This document shows, piece after piece, positions 55,821 to 64,000 of a stretch of 64,000 nt of DNA (position 1 is its first letter; every line of letters starts with the position of its first letter). The position numbers and the translations under genes were made by a program. The notes under the pieces are model-generated. The model ran no database searches. It saw only the letters and a program-made list of their open reading frames with translations, and was not told the origin of the DNA. This stretch comes from Paracoccus aerodenitrificans (GTDB lineage Bacteria > Pseudomonadota > Alphaproteobacteria > Rhodobacterales > Rhodobacteraceae): the NCBI RefSeq assembly GCF_027913215.1, contig NZ_CP115780.1, positions 62,001 through 126,000 of the forward strand, written 5' to 3'.

Positions 55821-56040
55821 GATGTCTCTGCCCTTTCCAAGAGGTTTGCGAAGGTGCGATCAGCGCTGATTCGAGCATTGTCTCTCTAACGTACAATGCG
55901 CGCAGTCATTCTAAGAACAATTTGCCCCTCCGCGCGTCACTCTGAATAAGCAACACACATTCGTATCGAAGCAAACAGGCTTTCGACGAAGACAATAGCC
56001 AAAACGACCGTTTGAAAACAGGTTAACAGGTTGTTCTGTA

Positions 56041-56931
56041 TTATCGACCTTGAGACCGCCGTGCTCCCTTAAGATTGACGAACACGATCCCCAAAATGAC
56101 CAGCGCAATACCGGAAAATTGAATCCCGGACAGGCGTTCCCCGAAAAACAAGGCACCAATTGAAAGACCGAAGATTGGAACAAGAAAGCTGAACACAATC
56201 GCCCGGTTCAGCTCAACTGCCTCCAGCACGGAAAACCAGAGCCAATACACCAGCGCTGAGCCGAACAGGGCCAGCCCCAAAAGCGATGCCGTGAAGACCG
56301 CGTTCCATAGAATGGCGTTTTGATCTTCCAGCGCGAGGGCTGCGAACGCGAGCGGCGCGCTGCCGATGAGCAACTGTAACCCCATTGCAAAAAGCCCGTC
56401 CACTTTGCCGGCGATGGACTTGATGGCCACGTTGCTGATGGTCACCCCAACCGCGGCCAAAACGATATAGGCGAAACCGATGGCCGACCCCTCTTGCCCT
56501 CCATCAAGCAATTGCGGCAGCGCGATCACGAGGATTCCCATGAATCCGATCGAAAGGCCGACCCAACCGACCTTCGGCAGCCTTTCGCCAAGCCATACAA
56601 CACCCAGTATTGCGGCCAGCAGCGGCTGCGCGTTTGCGATGACCGTGGCGAGGCCCGGAGACACGAATTCTGCTGCATGAAACATGCCCAGAAATCCCAA
56701 ACTTGTCGCACCAATCCCGACGATCCCCAAGGTCAACCACGTGCGCCAACCGCGCGGGAATGGTCTGCGCAAAATCATGGCCAGACCCACCAAAGTTGCT
56801 CCGGCCAGAACTGCGCGCATTGTCGCAAAAGTCAGATGCGGCGAGTATTGCAGCCCTGCCGTGATCAACGGAAAGCACGCCGCCCACAGGAACATGGCCA
56901 AAACGATTTTGGTTATGACAGTCGGCGACAT
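56041..56931 (-). CDS. EamA/DMT-family transporter
   Basis: 296 residues with ten helices in two EamA repeats (KIVLAMFLWAACFPLITAGLQYSPHLTFATMRAVLAG and FAYIVLAAVGVTISNVAIKSIAGKVDGLFAMGLQLLIGSAPLAFAAL). These export metabolites or drugs; the substrate is unknown. It sits between two sigma-factor genes. Confidence 0.88.
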   Translation of the reverse strand: MSPTVITKIVLAMFLWAACFPLITAGLQYSPHLTFATMRAVLAGATLVGLAMILRRPFPRGWRTWLTLGIVGIGATSLGFLGMFHAAEFVSPGLATVIANAQPLLAAILGVVWLGERLPKVGWVGLSIGFMGILVIALPQLLDGGQEGSAIGFAYIVLAAVGVTISNVAIKSIAGKVDGLFAMGLQLLIGSAPLAFAALALEDQNAILWNAVFTASLLGLALFGSALVYWLWFSVLEAVELNRAIVFSFLVPIFGLSIGALFFGERLSGIQFSGIALVILGIVFVNLKGARRSQGR

Positions 56932-57186
56932 CGAGATTTCCTTTCCAAGTCAGAAGTGGCAGGAATTGCAGAAATTTTCCGATGTGCCAACTCAGGGGCG
57001 AAGTAAGAAGACGCTGCGGCAGCCGAAACCTTACGCATTCCTGGGCATACGCCCGTTGGCCCGGGTTCCAAAAGACCGCGCCTGTGCATACCCAACAGCA
57101 AAACCACCAACAATCAGGTCACCCGAAGCACCCGAAAAAGTGTAACGTTCTCGATGCTTCGGCGTCTTACTCTTCAGAGGTGTATC

Positions 57187-57855
57187 ATGAATCACGACCC
57201 GAATGATCGGTTGTCCGCGGCAGATCAGCCCGACACAGCCGCCAAAGATGCGGACATCGCTGTCCGTCGCGCGCTGGTGGAAGGTCGTCAACATATCCTG
57301 AATTTCCTGCGTCGGCGCCTGGGTGATGCAGAAGCCGCTGAGGATGTCCTGCAAACGTTCATGCTGCGGGCCATAGACCGCTCCGAGCAACTACGCGATG
57401 TACGCGCCGTTCGCGGCTGGCTCAGTCAAATCCTGGCGTCGTCAATCGCGGACTTCGGTCGCAAGGTTGCGCGGCAGCGTCAGAGGGAGATGGTGATGGC
57501 CCCGGCCAATTTGGACAGTTTCCAAGACGGGTTCGACGATGAACTCGATGAGGCGATATGTAATTGTCTATACAAGCTATTGCCGACGCTCAGACCGGAC
57601 TATGCCGAGGTCATCTGGCGCGTCGATCTTCAGGAGCAGCCGCGCGAGGCTGTCGCCAAGGACCTCGGCATCACCTTGAACAACCTTACGGTCCGTCTGC
57701 ACCGGGGTCGGCAGGCGTTGAAGACAAGGTTGGAACAGATGTGCCTGACCTGCCCGGTTCATGGCTTTCTTGATTGCGATTGCGACGCAGCAGAAAAGGC
57801 CCGCGCGCGTTTTCAAGCGATGAAGGACGACGCCGGAGCGAAAACAACGGACTGA
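57187..57855 (+). CDS. ECF sigma factor with cysteine pairs in linker and C-terminus
   Basis: 222 residues. Sigma-2 (ILNFLRRRLGDAEAAEDVLQTFMLRAIDRSEQLRDVRAVRGWLSQILASSIADFGRK) and sigma-4 (LRPDYAEVIWRVDLQEQPREAVAKDLGITLNNLTVRLHRGRQALKTRLEQ). The linker has Cys125-x-Cys127 (AICNCLYK) and the tail has Cys186, Cys189, Cys197, Cys199 (MCLTCPVHGFLDCDCD). Same cysteine plan as the sigma factor at 55194-55820 but only distant in sequence. Likely a metal- or redox-sensing sigma. The ATG at 57187 is preferred to 57154. Confidence 0.88.
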   Translation: MNHDPNDRLSAADQPDTAAKDADIAVRRALVEGRQHILNFLRRRLGDAEAAEDVLQTFMLRAIDRSEQLRDVRAVRGWLSQILASSIADFGRKVARQRQREMVMAPANLDSFQDGFDDELDEAICNCLYKLLPTLRPDYAEVIWRVDLQEQPREAVAKDLGITLNNLTVRLHRGRQALKTRLEQMCLTCPVHGFLDCDCDAAEKARARFQAMKDDAGAKTTD

Positions 57856-58097
57856 GCCCCGATGCGCTGACCCTCTCTCACCGGCGTGTCTGCAATTCAC
57901 GGATCGCGTTCTATGGTCCGCAAGCGAGGACACGCCGATCCGTTTCTCAAGGGTTCCGCCTACGTACGCGTGTGCACCGCCGGCACCGTGTCGGCAGGCC
58001 GCTGCGCTGTAATGAACCTTGTCGTCTTTCGTCTGTTTTATCAGAAAGCGGCGGTTGACGCCGCCTGACGACGAAAAACAAGACGGAGCAAGCGAGC

Positions 58098-59438
58098 ATG
58101 TCCAACAGCGAAACCTCTCCCGACGAAGGCTTCGAACGAGAAGCCGGACAAATTGAAACCGGACGTTTCGCACCGGGGCGAGCGGCCATGTGGTTGCTCG
58201 CCAAATTGCTGCGCCGCCTCGTTCAGAAAGGACGCCTCACCATTTACGATCCCTCCGGCGAGGCATGGCATTTCGGCCCCGGCGGCGAACCCGCCGTCTC
58301 TGTCCGTTTGACCGACAGGCCGCTGCCCGCGCAACTGCTTGCGAACCCCAGCCTCGCGCTTGGCGAGGCCTATATGGACGGGACGCTGCGCATCGAGTCG
58401 GGCAGCCTGCGCGATCTGCTCTCGATTTGTACGTCCGACATGGACGCCATCGAAGCATCGCCCGGCGTGCGGTTGATCCGCTGGTTGGACGCGTTCATGG
58501 CACGCAGGCTACATCACAATCCGATCAGCCGATCCCATGCGAACGTCGCGCATCACTATGACATCTCGACTGAGCTCTACGATCTTTTTCTCGATGCGGA
58601 CCGGCAATACTCTTGCGCCTACTTCCCGACTGGCAACGAAACACTGGACGAGGCCCAAGCGCTCAAGAAAAAGCACATCGCGGCAAAGCTGCTGTTGCGG
58701 CCAGGGATGGAGGTTCTCGATATCGGCTCGGGTTGGGGAGGACTGGCGATGGAATTTGCACAGCTACACGGCGCCCGCGTCACCGGCCTCAGCCTGTCGA
58801 CCGAACAGATCGCCGCCGCCCGCGACAGAGCAGCGCAATCAGGTTTGTCTGGTCGGGTCACGTTCGAGCAGCGCGATTACCGCGAAGAGCGCGGACAATA
58901 TAACCGCGTCGTGTCGGTGGGCATGTTCGAACATGTTGGCCGCAGCGGGTTCGACGCGTTCTTTGCCACCCTGCAAAGGGTTCTGGGGCCCGATGGGGTC
59001 GCTCTTGTCCATGCGATCGGCACAAAAGCGCCCAGAGGAGGCAGCGATCCGTGGATCCGCAAATACATCTTTCCCGGTGGCTATCTGCCGACCCTGTCCG
59101 AAACCATCGCGGCAGCGGAGCGGTCGGGGATGTGGGTCACGGATGTCGAGGTCCTGCGGTTGCATTACGCCGAGACGCTGCGACACTGGTCCGAACGCTT
59201 CGCCGCCGAGCGCGAAACTGCGCGCATGCTTTACGACGAGCGGTTTTGCCGTATGTGGGAATTCTATCTGGCTGTCTGCGAAATGGCGTTCCGGAACGGG
59301 CGGTTGATGGTCTTCCAGATCCAGCTTGCCAAGCGCCGTGATGCGGTTCCGCTGACCCGCGACTATATCGCCAAGGTCGAGGCAGGCGAATCCGCCTGGG
59401 ATATTTCGACCGGCACAGAATTCAACAGAGGGAGATGA
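58098..59438 (+). CDS. cfa: Cyclopropane-fatty-acyl-phospholipid synthase
   Basis: 446 residues. Motifs of CFA synthases are HHYDISTELYDLFLDADRQYSCAYFPTGNETLDEAQALKKKHIAAKL, the SAM site VLDIGSGWGGLAMEFAQLHGARVTGLSLSTEQ and VVSVGMFEHVGRSGFDAFFATLQRVLGPDG. It adds a methylene group across the double bonds of membrane phospholipids, which lowers permeability under stress. The downstream GAPDH gene starts in ATGA overlap with its stop. Confidence 0.93.
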   Translation: MSNSETSPDEGFEREAGQIETGRFAPGRAAMWLLAKLLRRLVQKGRLTIYDPSGEAWHFGPGGEPAVSVRLTDRPLPAQLLANPSLALGEAYMDGTLRIESGSLRDLLSICTSDMDAIEASPGVRLIRWLDAFMARRLHHNPISRSHANVAHHYDISTELYDLFLDADRQYSCAYFPTGNETLDEAQALKKKHIAAKLLLRPGMEVLDIGSGWGGLAMEFAQLHGARVTGLSLSTEQIAAARDRAAQSGLSGRVTFEQRDYREERGQYNRVVSVGMFEHVGRSGFDAFFATLQRVLGPDGVALVHAIGTKAPRGGSDPWIRKYIFPGGYLPTLSETIAAAERSGMWVTDVEVLRLHYAETLRHWSERFAAERETARMLYDERFCRMWEFYLAVCEMAFRNGRLMVFQIQLAKRRDAVPLTRDYIAKVEAGESAWDISTGTEFNRGR

Positions 59439-60478
59439 CTGACATGAAACCTATCAGAGTTGCCGTAAACGGATACGGCGTGATCGGCAAACGTGTGGCA
59501 GACGCAGTGGTCGCACAAGAGGACATGGACCTCGTTGGCGTGGCGGATGTCACCGCCGACTGGCGCGCCCGCATGGCGCGCGCGAAGGGATTCGCGCTTT
59601 ATGCCGCCGACCCGGATCGCACCCCGGCCATGCGAGAGGCCGGCCTTGATGTGGCCGGAGGGCTCGACGACCTGCTTGCTACCGCAGACATCGTGGTGGA
59701 CAGCACGCCCAAGAAAGTGGCTGTGCGCAATGTGGAAACCTATCGCGAAAGAGGCATCCGGTTCATCGTTCATGGCGGCGAAAAACACGAGGTGACCGGC
59801 CATTCCTTTGTTGCCGAAGCAAACTATGCAAGCGCGATTGGGCGCGACAGCACCCGCGTGGTGTCCTGCAACACGACGTCGATCGTCCGCACCCTCACAG
59901 CGCTGAAAGTTGCAGGGCTTCTTGGCTCAGCGCGCGGAACGCTCCTGCGGCGCGCCACCGACCCGTGGGAAAGCCATCTGGGCGGTATCATGAACACGCT
60001 TGTCCCCGAACCCGAGATTCCCAGCCATCAGGGCCCGGATGCACAAAGCGTCGATCCCGATCTCGACGTGATCACGATGGCGGTCAAGGTGCCGCAGACC
60101 CTTGCCCATCTGCACTATTGGTCGGTCAGGATGCCGCGCAAGGCGTTCAAGGACGAGGTACTGGAAGCGTTCCGCGCCTCCTCGCGCATCGCGTTGATCC
60201 GGATGGCGGACGGGCTGGGCGCACTCAACGCGGTCAAGGAGATGATGGCCGATCTCGGACGCCCCAACGACAGTCTCTACGAGGTGGCCCTGTGGGAAGA
60301 CATGCTTAAGGTCGAGGGCGACGAATTGTTCTATGCCTACATGGTTGACAACCAGGCCATCGTAATCCCCGAAACCATCGACGCGATCCGCGCCCTGACG
60401 GAAGCCGAGCGCGACGGATCGGCGTCGATTGCGCGTACGAACGCGGCGCTTGGGGTCGGGACATTTGCGGCGACCTGA
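59435..60478 (+). CDS. Type II (archaeal-type) glyceraldehyde-3-phosphate dehydrogenase
   Basis: 347 residues. The NAD(P) fold starts IRVAVNGYGVIGKRVADAVVAQEDMDLVGVADVT, then STPKKVAVRNVETYRERGIRFIVHGGEKHE and catalytic Cys in VVSCNTTSIVRTLTAL. These match archaeal class II GAPDH, not the bacterial class I enzyme (which has a SCTTN motif). It converts glyceraldehyde 3-phosphate to 1,3-bisphosphoglycerate. It is coupled to cfa. Bacterial examples are scarce, so lateral origin is likely. Confidence 0.92.
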   Translation: MTDMKPIRVAVNGYGVIGKRVADAVVAQEDMDLVGVADVTADWRARMARAKGFALYAADPDRTPAMREAGLDVAGGLDDLLATADIVVDSTPKKVAVRNVETYRERGIRFIVHGGEKHEVTGHSFVAEANYASAIGRDSTRVVSCNTTSIVRTLTALKVAGLLGSARGTLLRRATDPWESHLGGIMNTLVPEPEIPSHQGPDAQSVDPDLDVITMAVKVPQTLAHLHYWSVRMPRKAFKDEVLEAFRASSRIALIRMADGLGALNAVKEMMADLGRPNDSLYEVALWEDMLKVEGDELFYAYMVDNQAIVIPETIDAIRALTEAERDGSASIARTNAALGVGTFAAT

Positions 60479-60524
60479 CAGCCCCCTAGCAACAGGTTCC
60501 AAACCCATGCGGGCAGAGAACCGA

Positions 60525-61295
60525 TCAGCCTGCCGCCATGCCCCCGTCGACGGGATACTGCGCCCCAGTGATGAAGGCGGACTCGTCGGAGGCGAGGAAC
60601 AGGACCAGATTGGCGATATCGTAGCTTTCACCATAACGACCCAGCGGAATCGTGCCGGTAAGCTGTTGCTTCACTTCGTCGCCGTGGCCGGGATTGAACC
60701 CTTCCTCCAGCGACCGCATCATCCGCGTGTTGACCGGCGAGGGATGCACCGAGTTGACACGCACGTTGTGGCCTGCGGCCTCTATTGCGGCGGCGCGCGT
60801 CAAACCGACAACGGCATGCTTCGACGTGATATAGGGCGCGACGTTCGGGCTGCCCTTGAGGCCTGCGATCGACGACATGTTGATCACGCTACCCGATTGC
60901 TGTGCAGTCATCACGGGCAAGACATGCTGCAACCCAAGGAACGCGCCGCGCACATTGACCGCCATCACGCGGTCGAAATCCTGGATCTTCTGATCGACCA
61001 GCGGCGCGACCTTGCCTTCGATGCCGGCATTGTTGAAGAACACGTCGATGCGCCCGAACGTCTCGACAGTCTGCGCGACGTATCTATTGGAATCCTCGAC
61101 CGAGGAGACGTCGGCTGCGATGGTCAGCAGGTCGTCCGGATTACCCAGATCCCGCGCAGCATCCGACAGGTCGTCTTCGTCGAGGTCCACAAGCGCGACC
61201 CTGGCCCCTTCGCTCAGGAAGAGCCGCGCGGTTTCCAGCCCGATACCCGCCGCGCCCCCGGTGATCAGGGCGACTTTATCTTTCAGACGTTTCAT
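60525..61295 (-). CDS. SDR-family oxidoreductase
   Basis: 256 residues. Rossmann motif TGGAAGIG, NNAG in FFNNAGIEG, catalytic Ser in NMSSIAG and YxxxK in YITSKHAVVGLTRAAA. The C-terminus DESAFITGAQYPVDGGMAAG is typical of classical SDRs. NAD(P)-dependent; the alcohol or ketone substrate is unknown. It is convergent with the GAPDH gene and follows the carbamate kinase fragment. Confidence 0.92.
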   Translation of the reverse strand: MKRLKDKVALITGGAAGIGLETARLFLSEGARVALVDLDEDDLSDAARDLGNPDDLLTIAADVSSVEDSNRYVAQTVETFGRIDVFFNNAGIEGKVAPLVDQKIQDFDRVMAVNVRGAFLGLQHVLPVMTAQQSGSVINMSSIAGLKGSPNVAPYITSKHAVVGLTRAAAIEAAGHNVRVNSVHPSPVNTRMMRSLEEGFNPGHGDEVKQQLTGTIPLGRYGESYDIANLVLFLASDESAFITGAQYPVDGGMAAG

Positions 61296-61313
61296 GGATT
61301 GTCCTCCTTTGTT

Positions 61314-61832
61314 TCAGGTGTTTGCGATCATTGTTCCTGCGCGGCCTTCCAGCATGGCCAGCGCATCTTCCAGCCGACCCACGCAGGCGAAACGGTCCCG
61401 ATCGGATACGAAAGTCGCGGCAGCGGCCACCTTCGGCGCCATCGAGCCGTCGGGCAAGTCCAGGCGGACCGCGTCCTCCGGTGACAAATGCCTTATAGCC
61501 GATTGCGCGTCGGTGCCGAAATCGCGGAACACGGCCTCAACGTCAGTCAGCAGCAACAGCGCGTCGGCGTTCAGCTTGTGTGCCAGAAGCGCCGTCGCGT
61601 GATCCTTGTCGATCACCGCCTCGACCCCGATCAGCGAACCGTCGGCACGCCGGACGACCGGAATGCCACCGCCGCCTGCGCAGATCAGCGTCACGTCCTG
61701 CTCGAGCAGCAGTTCCAGCACTTTCAGGTCGGGAATGCCACTCGGCATCGGCGACGGCACCACGCGGCGCCAATGCGCGCCATCCGCAGCAATGCTCCAC
61801 CCCCGCGCCTGCGCGAGCCGTTCCTTATTCAA
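61314..61832 (-). CDS. Carbamate kinase-like protein, N-terminally truncated
   Basis: 172 residues matching the C-terminal half of carbamate kinase: [13 protein letters not shown] [47 protein letters not shown], then [35 protein letters not shown] and [13 protein letters not shown]. The family norm is about 310 residues, so about 130 N-terminal residues (including the GGNAL site) are missing. A TTG at 61832 overlaps the ATPase stop in TTGA, so the fragment may still be translated. Activity as a kinase is doubtful. Confidence 0.78.
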   Translation of the reverse strand: MNKERLAQARGWSIAADGAHWRRVVPSPMPSGIPDLKVLELLLEQDVTLICAGGGGIPVVRRADGSLIGVEAVIDKDHATALLAHKLNADALLLLTDVEAVFRDFGTDAQSAIRHLSPEDAVRLDLPDGSMAPKVAAAATFVSDRDRFACVGRLEDALAMLEGRAGTMIANT

Positions 61833-64000
61833 TGTGATTTCTGCGAGTGTCCGGCGTGAAGCGGCACCTGGCCTGCCTGCGCATCGCCCTGACCGCCGCC
61901 GCTGGCGGACCCACTCTTGCCCGCACCAATACCTTCCAGCCGCGTTCGTTTCAGCAGCAGCGCGTTGACCGCCACCAGCGCGGAGCTGCCCGACATGGCA
62001 AGTGCTGCCACGGCGGGGCTGATGATCAACGGATAAAACACCCCTGCCGCCATCGGAAAGGCGACCACGTTGTAAGCCACGGCCCAGAACAGGTTCTGGT
62101 GCATCTTGCGCAAGGTGGCGCGCGACAACTCGATGGCCCCCACGACATCGTAGGGATCGCTTTTCATCAGCACGACATCGGCGCTTTCCATCGCCACGTC
62201 GGTGCCCGCACCGATGGCAAATCCGACATCGGCCTGGGTCAACGCGGGTGCGTCGTTGACACCGTCACCGACCATGCCGACCTTCTTACCCTGGGCCTGA
62301 AGCTCTTTGACCTTCTCGGCCTTTTGGCCCGGAAGAACATCTGCCAGCACAATGTCGATGCCCAGCTCGCCCGCGATCCGCCTTGCGGTACCTTCGTTGT
62401 CGCCGGTCAGCATCGCCACCTCGACGCCGCGTGCGCGCAGCTTGGCCACGGTGGCCTTGGCGCTCGGACGCGGCGCATCAGCGATGGCGATCAGGCCCAG
62501 CATCCGTCCGCCCTGCGCCACATGCACAACCGTGCGGCCCTCGTCCTTCAGGCGCTCGGCCTCCGCCGTCAGGGTGCCGACGTCGATACCCTCCTCGTCC
62601 ATCAGGCGCCGATTGCCGACCAGCACGGTCTTGCCTGCGACTTCGGCGCGCGCGCCGCGGCCTTCGAGGTTGAGAAACTCGGCCATCTGCGGGACGTCGA
62701 GGTCCGCCGCGCGTTCGACAATGGCGAGCGCCAGCGGGTGGTCCGAGCCGCGATCGACGGCCGCCGCAGCACGCAGCGCGTCATCTTCGGTGCTGTCCTC
62801 AGCAGCCACGACTTCGACCACGCGCGGTTCGCCCATCGTCAACGTGCCGGTCTTGTCGAAGATGATCACGTCAAGCTTTGTCGCGCCTTCCAGCGCACCC
62901 GCATTCTTGAACAGGATACCGTGCTGCGCCCCTAAGCCTGTGCCCACCATCACCGCCATCGGCGTAGCAAGCCCAAGCGCGTCCGGGCAGGCGATAACGA
63001 AGACGGTGATCGTCAGCGTCAGTGCGAACAAAAGCGGAGAGCCGATCCACCAGAACCAGACCGCGAAGGTTGCAAGTCCGATCACGACGGCGATCAGCAC
63101 CAGCCATTGTGAGGCTTTGTCGGCCAGAAGCTGGGCGGGTGCCTTGGAGTTCTGCGCCTCCTGCACCAGCTTGACGATCTGCGCCAGCGCGGTGTCGGCC
63201 CCGACCTTGGTGGCGCGGTAACGGAAACTGCCGCTCTTGTTGATGGTGGCGCCAATCACGGTGTCGCCAACGATCTTGTTGACCGGCATGGACTCGCCTG
63301 TCAGCATGGATTCGTCGACCAGTGATGCGCCTTCGACAACCTCGCCATCCACAGGGATCTTGTTGCCGGGCCGGATCAGCACGATCTCGCCCTCAAGTAC
63401 TTCGGAGGTAGGCACCTCGACGTCTTGCCCGTCGCGGATAACGGTCGCCATCGGCGGCGCAAGATCGAGAAGCGCCCGGATCGCCGCCGAGGCCCCTGCC
63501 CGCGCGCGCATCTCCAGCCAGTGACCCAACAGGATGAACACCAGCAGCACCGCCACCGCCTCGTAGAATTGCACGCCCGGAAAGAAGAAGGTAGACCCGA
63601 CGCTGAACACATAACCGGTGCCAACCGACAGCACGACCAGGACCGCCATGTTCAGGATGCCGTTGCGCAAGGCGCGCCAGGCGGCGACGAAGAACGGCCA
63701 GCTTGGCCAGATAATCGCGGCACTACCCAGGAAGAACAGCCACAGATCCAGTTCCAGCCCGAAGGGCGGCGCGGGTGGCGTGAACAGGCCACCCATTGGC
63801 GAATAAGTGAAGATCGGGATGGTGAACAGCAGCGCCACCCAGAAGCGGTTGCGCATGTCGCGGACCATGCTGGCCATGTCCATGCCACCGCCGTGGCCCA
63901 TCTCGTGCGCCATCGCGTCGTGGCCAGCCGGGGCCTCTGCGCCAGACATTTGATGGTCGGCATGGCAGACATGGTTCGGAACCCGCTCCCCGGCGCAGTG
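61829..64000 (-). CDS. Heavy-metal P1B-type ATPase with CPD ion-path motif (partial at right edge)
   Basis: At least 706 residues. The first in-frame ATG is at 63949, but the frame stays open to the window end, with 17 more codons that include two cysteines and His residues, so the true start may be outside. Membrane helix 6 has [21 protein letters not shown], with CPD where most Cu ATPases have CPC or CPH. Actuator LTGESMP, phosphorylation [11 protein letters not shown] and hinge [22 protein letters not shown] are intact. The N-terminus is Met/His-rich ([18 protein letters not shown]). Metal specificity is uncertain; copper is likely by context. Confidence 0.9.
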   Translation of the reverse strand, partial: HCAGERVPNHVCHADHQMSGAEAPAGHDAMAHEMGHGGGMDMASMVRDMRNRFWVALLFTIPIFTYSPMGGLFTPPAPPFGLELDLWLFFLGSAAIIWPSWPFFVAAWRALRNGILNMAVLVVLSVGTGYVFSVGSTFFFPGVQFYEAVAVLLVFILLGHWLEMRARAGASAAIRALLDLAPPMATVIRDGQDVEVPTSEVLEGEIVLIRPGNKIPVDGEVVEGASLVDESMLTGESMPVNKIVGDTVIGATINKSGSFRYRATKVGADTALAQIVKLVQEAQNSKAPAQLLADKASQWLVLIAVVIGLATFAVWFWWIGSPLLFALTLTITVFVIACPDALGLATPMAVMVGTGLGAQHGILFKNAGALEGATKLDVIIFDKTGTLTMGEPRVVEVVAAEDSTEDDALRAAAAVDRGSDHPLALAIVERAADLDVPQMAEFLNLEGRGARAEVAGKTVLVGNRRLMDEEGIDVGTLTAEAERLKDEGRTVVHVAQGGRMLGLIAIADAPRPSAKATVAKLRARGVEVAMLTGDNEGTARRIAGELGIDIVLADVLPGQKAEKVKELQAQGKKVGMVGDGVNDAPALTQADVGFAIGAGTDVAMESADVVLMKSDPYDVVGAIELSRATLRKMHQNLFWAVAYNVVAFPMAAGVFYPLIISPAVAALAMSGSSALVAVNALLLKRTRLEGIGAGKSGSASGGGQGDAQAGQVPLHAGHSQKSH

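Noticed and set aside
57990..58060. ECF-type promoter (GAACC ... CGTC) upstream of cfa
   Set aside because: The spacing between the two boxes is about 11 bases rather than 16-17, so the match is not convincing.

Overview
The window is high-GC alphaproteobacterial DNA, most likely from a member of the Rhodobacterales. That placement rests on the style of the proteins, the mer and virB gene sets and the insertion sequence (IS) types; no rRNA or housekeeping marker is present to prove it. It reads as an accessory region (plasmid or genomic island): metal resistance, a damaged type IV secretion cluster, a toxin-antitoxin pair, a restriction system and many IS elements. I saw no tRNA, rRNA, CRISPR array, relaxase or replication gene.

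Layout. 1-2692: McrBC-type restriction (mcrC runs off the left edge). 3016-8177: an envelope glycosylation operon (ArnT-like transferase, GtrB-like transferase, GtrA-like flippase) divergent from an OmpR/histidine-kinase pair. 8699-13903: an enlarged mercury operon (merR divergent from merT, merP, two further di-cysteine membrane proteins, a 45-residue protein, merA, a second disulfide reductase and ynfA) with a clear MerR operator. 14101-14905: ArsR/AHSA1 pair. 15077-23252: virB6, two small genes, virB11, virB10, virB9, virB8, virB5, a lytic transglycosylase, a VirB7-like lipoprotein and a virB4 cut by an IS6-family element (23253-24083). 24224-26416: MarR plus AlkD-like protein, a small unknown gene and brnTA.

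26612-33109 is the most striking structure. A 1050-bp IS5/IS903-type element has had each of its two 18-bp terminal inverted repeats invaded at the same point by the same pair of IS1111-group (IS110-family) elements, giving a 6.5-kb near-perfect palindrome. These elements belong to the family that uses a guide (bridge/seek) RNA, and the non-coding tails where that RNA is expected are present.

33334-64000 is a copper and stress island. It holds a Met-rich c-type cytochrome broken by an IS1380-family element, a diheme cytochrome, a multicopper oxidase, another cytochrome c, a DsbA-like protein, copZ, copA and cueR with two divergent CueR boxes. These are followed by a long minus-strand operon with many 4-base start/stop overlaps: a hypothetical protein, a DUF3141 protein, His-rich and Cys-rich mini-proteins, a DUF5676 protein, a beta-CASP metallo-hydrolase, an AMP/thymidine phosphorylase, a PRPP synthetase, a Cu P-type ATPase, a DUF2933 protein, a methyltransferase-like protein and a haem-type membrane protein. 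Two ECF sigma factors with matching cysteine patterns suggest metal- or redox-gated control. The right end carries cyclopropane fatty acid synthase, an archaeal-type (type II) GAPDH, an SDR, an N-terminally truncated carbamate kinase and a P-type ATPase with an unusual CPD membrane motif.

Taken together the island moves mercury and copper ions (MerT/P/F, CopA/CopZ and the ATPases), detoxifies them (MerA, multicopper oxidase) and adds membrane and nucleotide-salvage functions that look like a stress-survival module.
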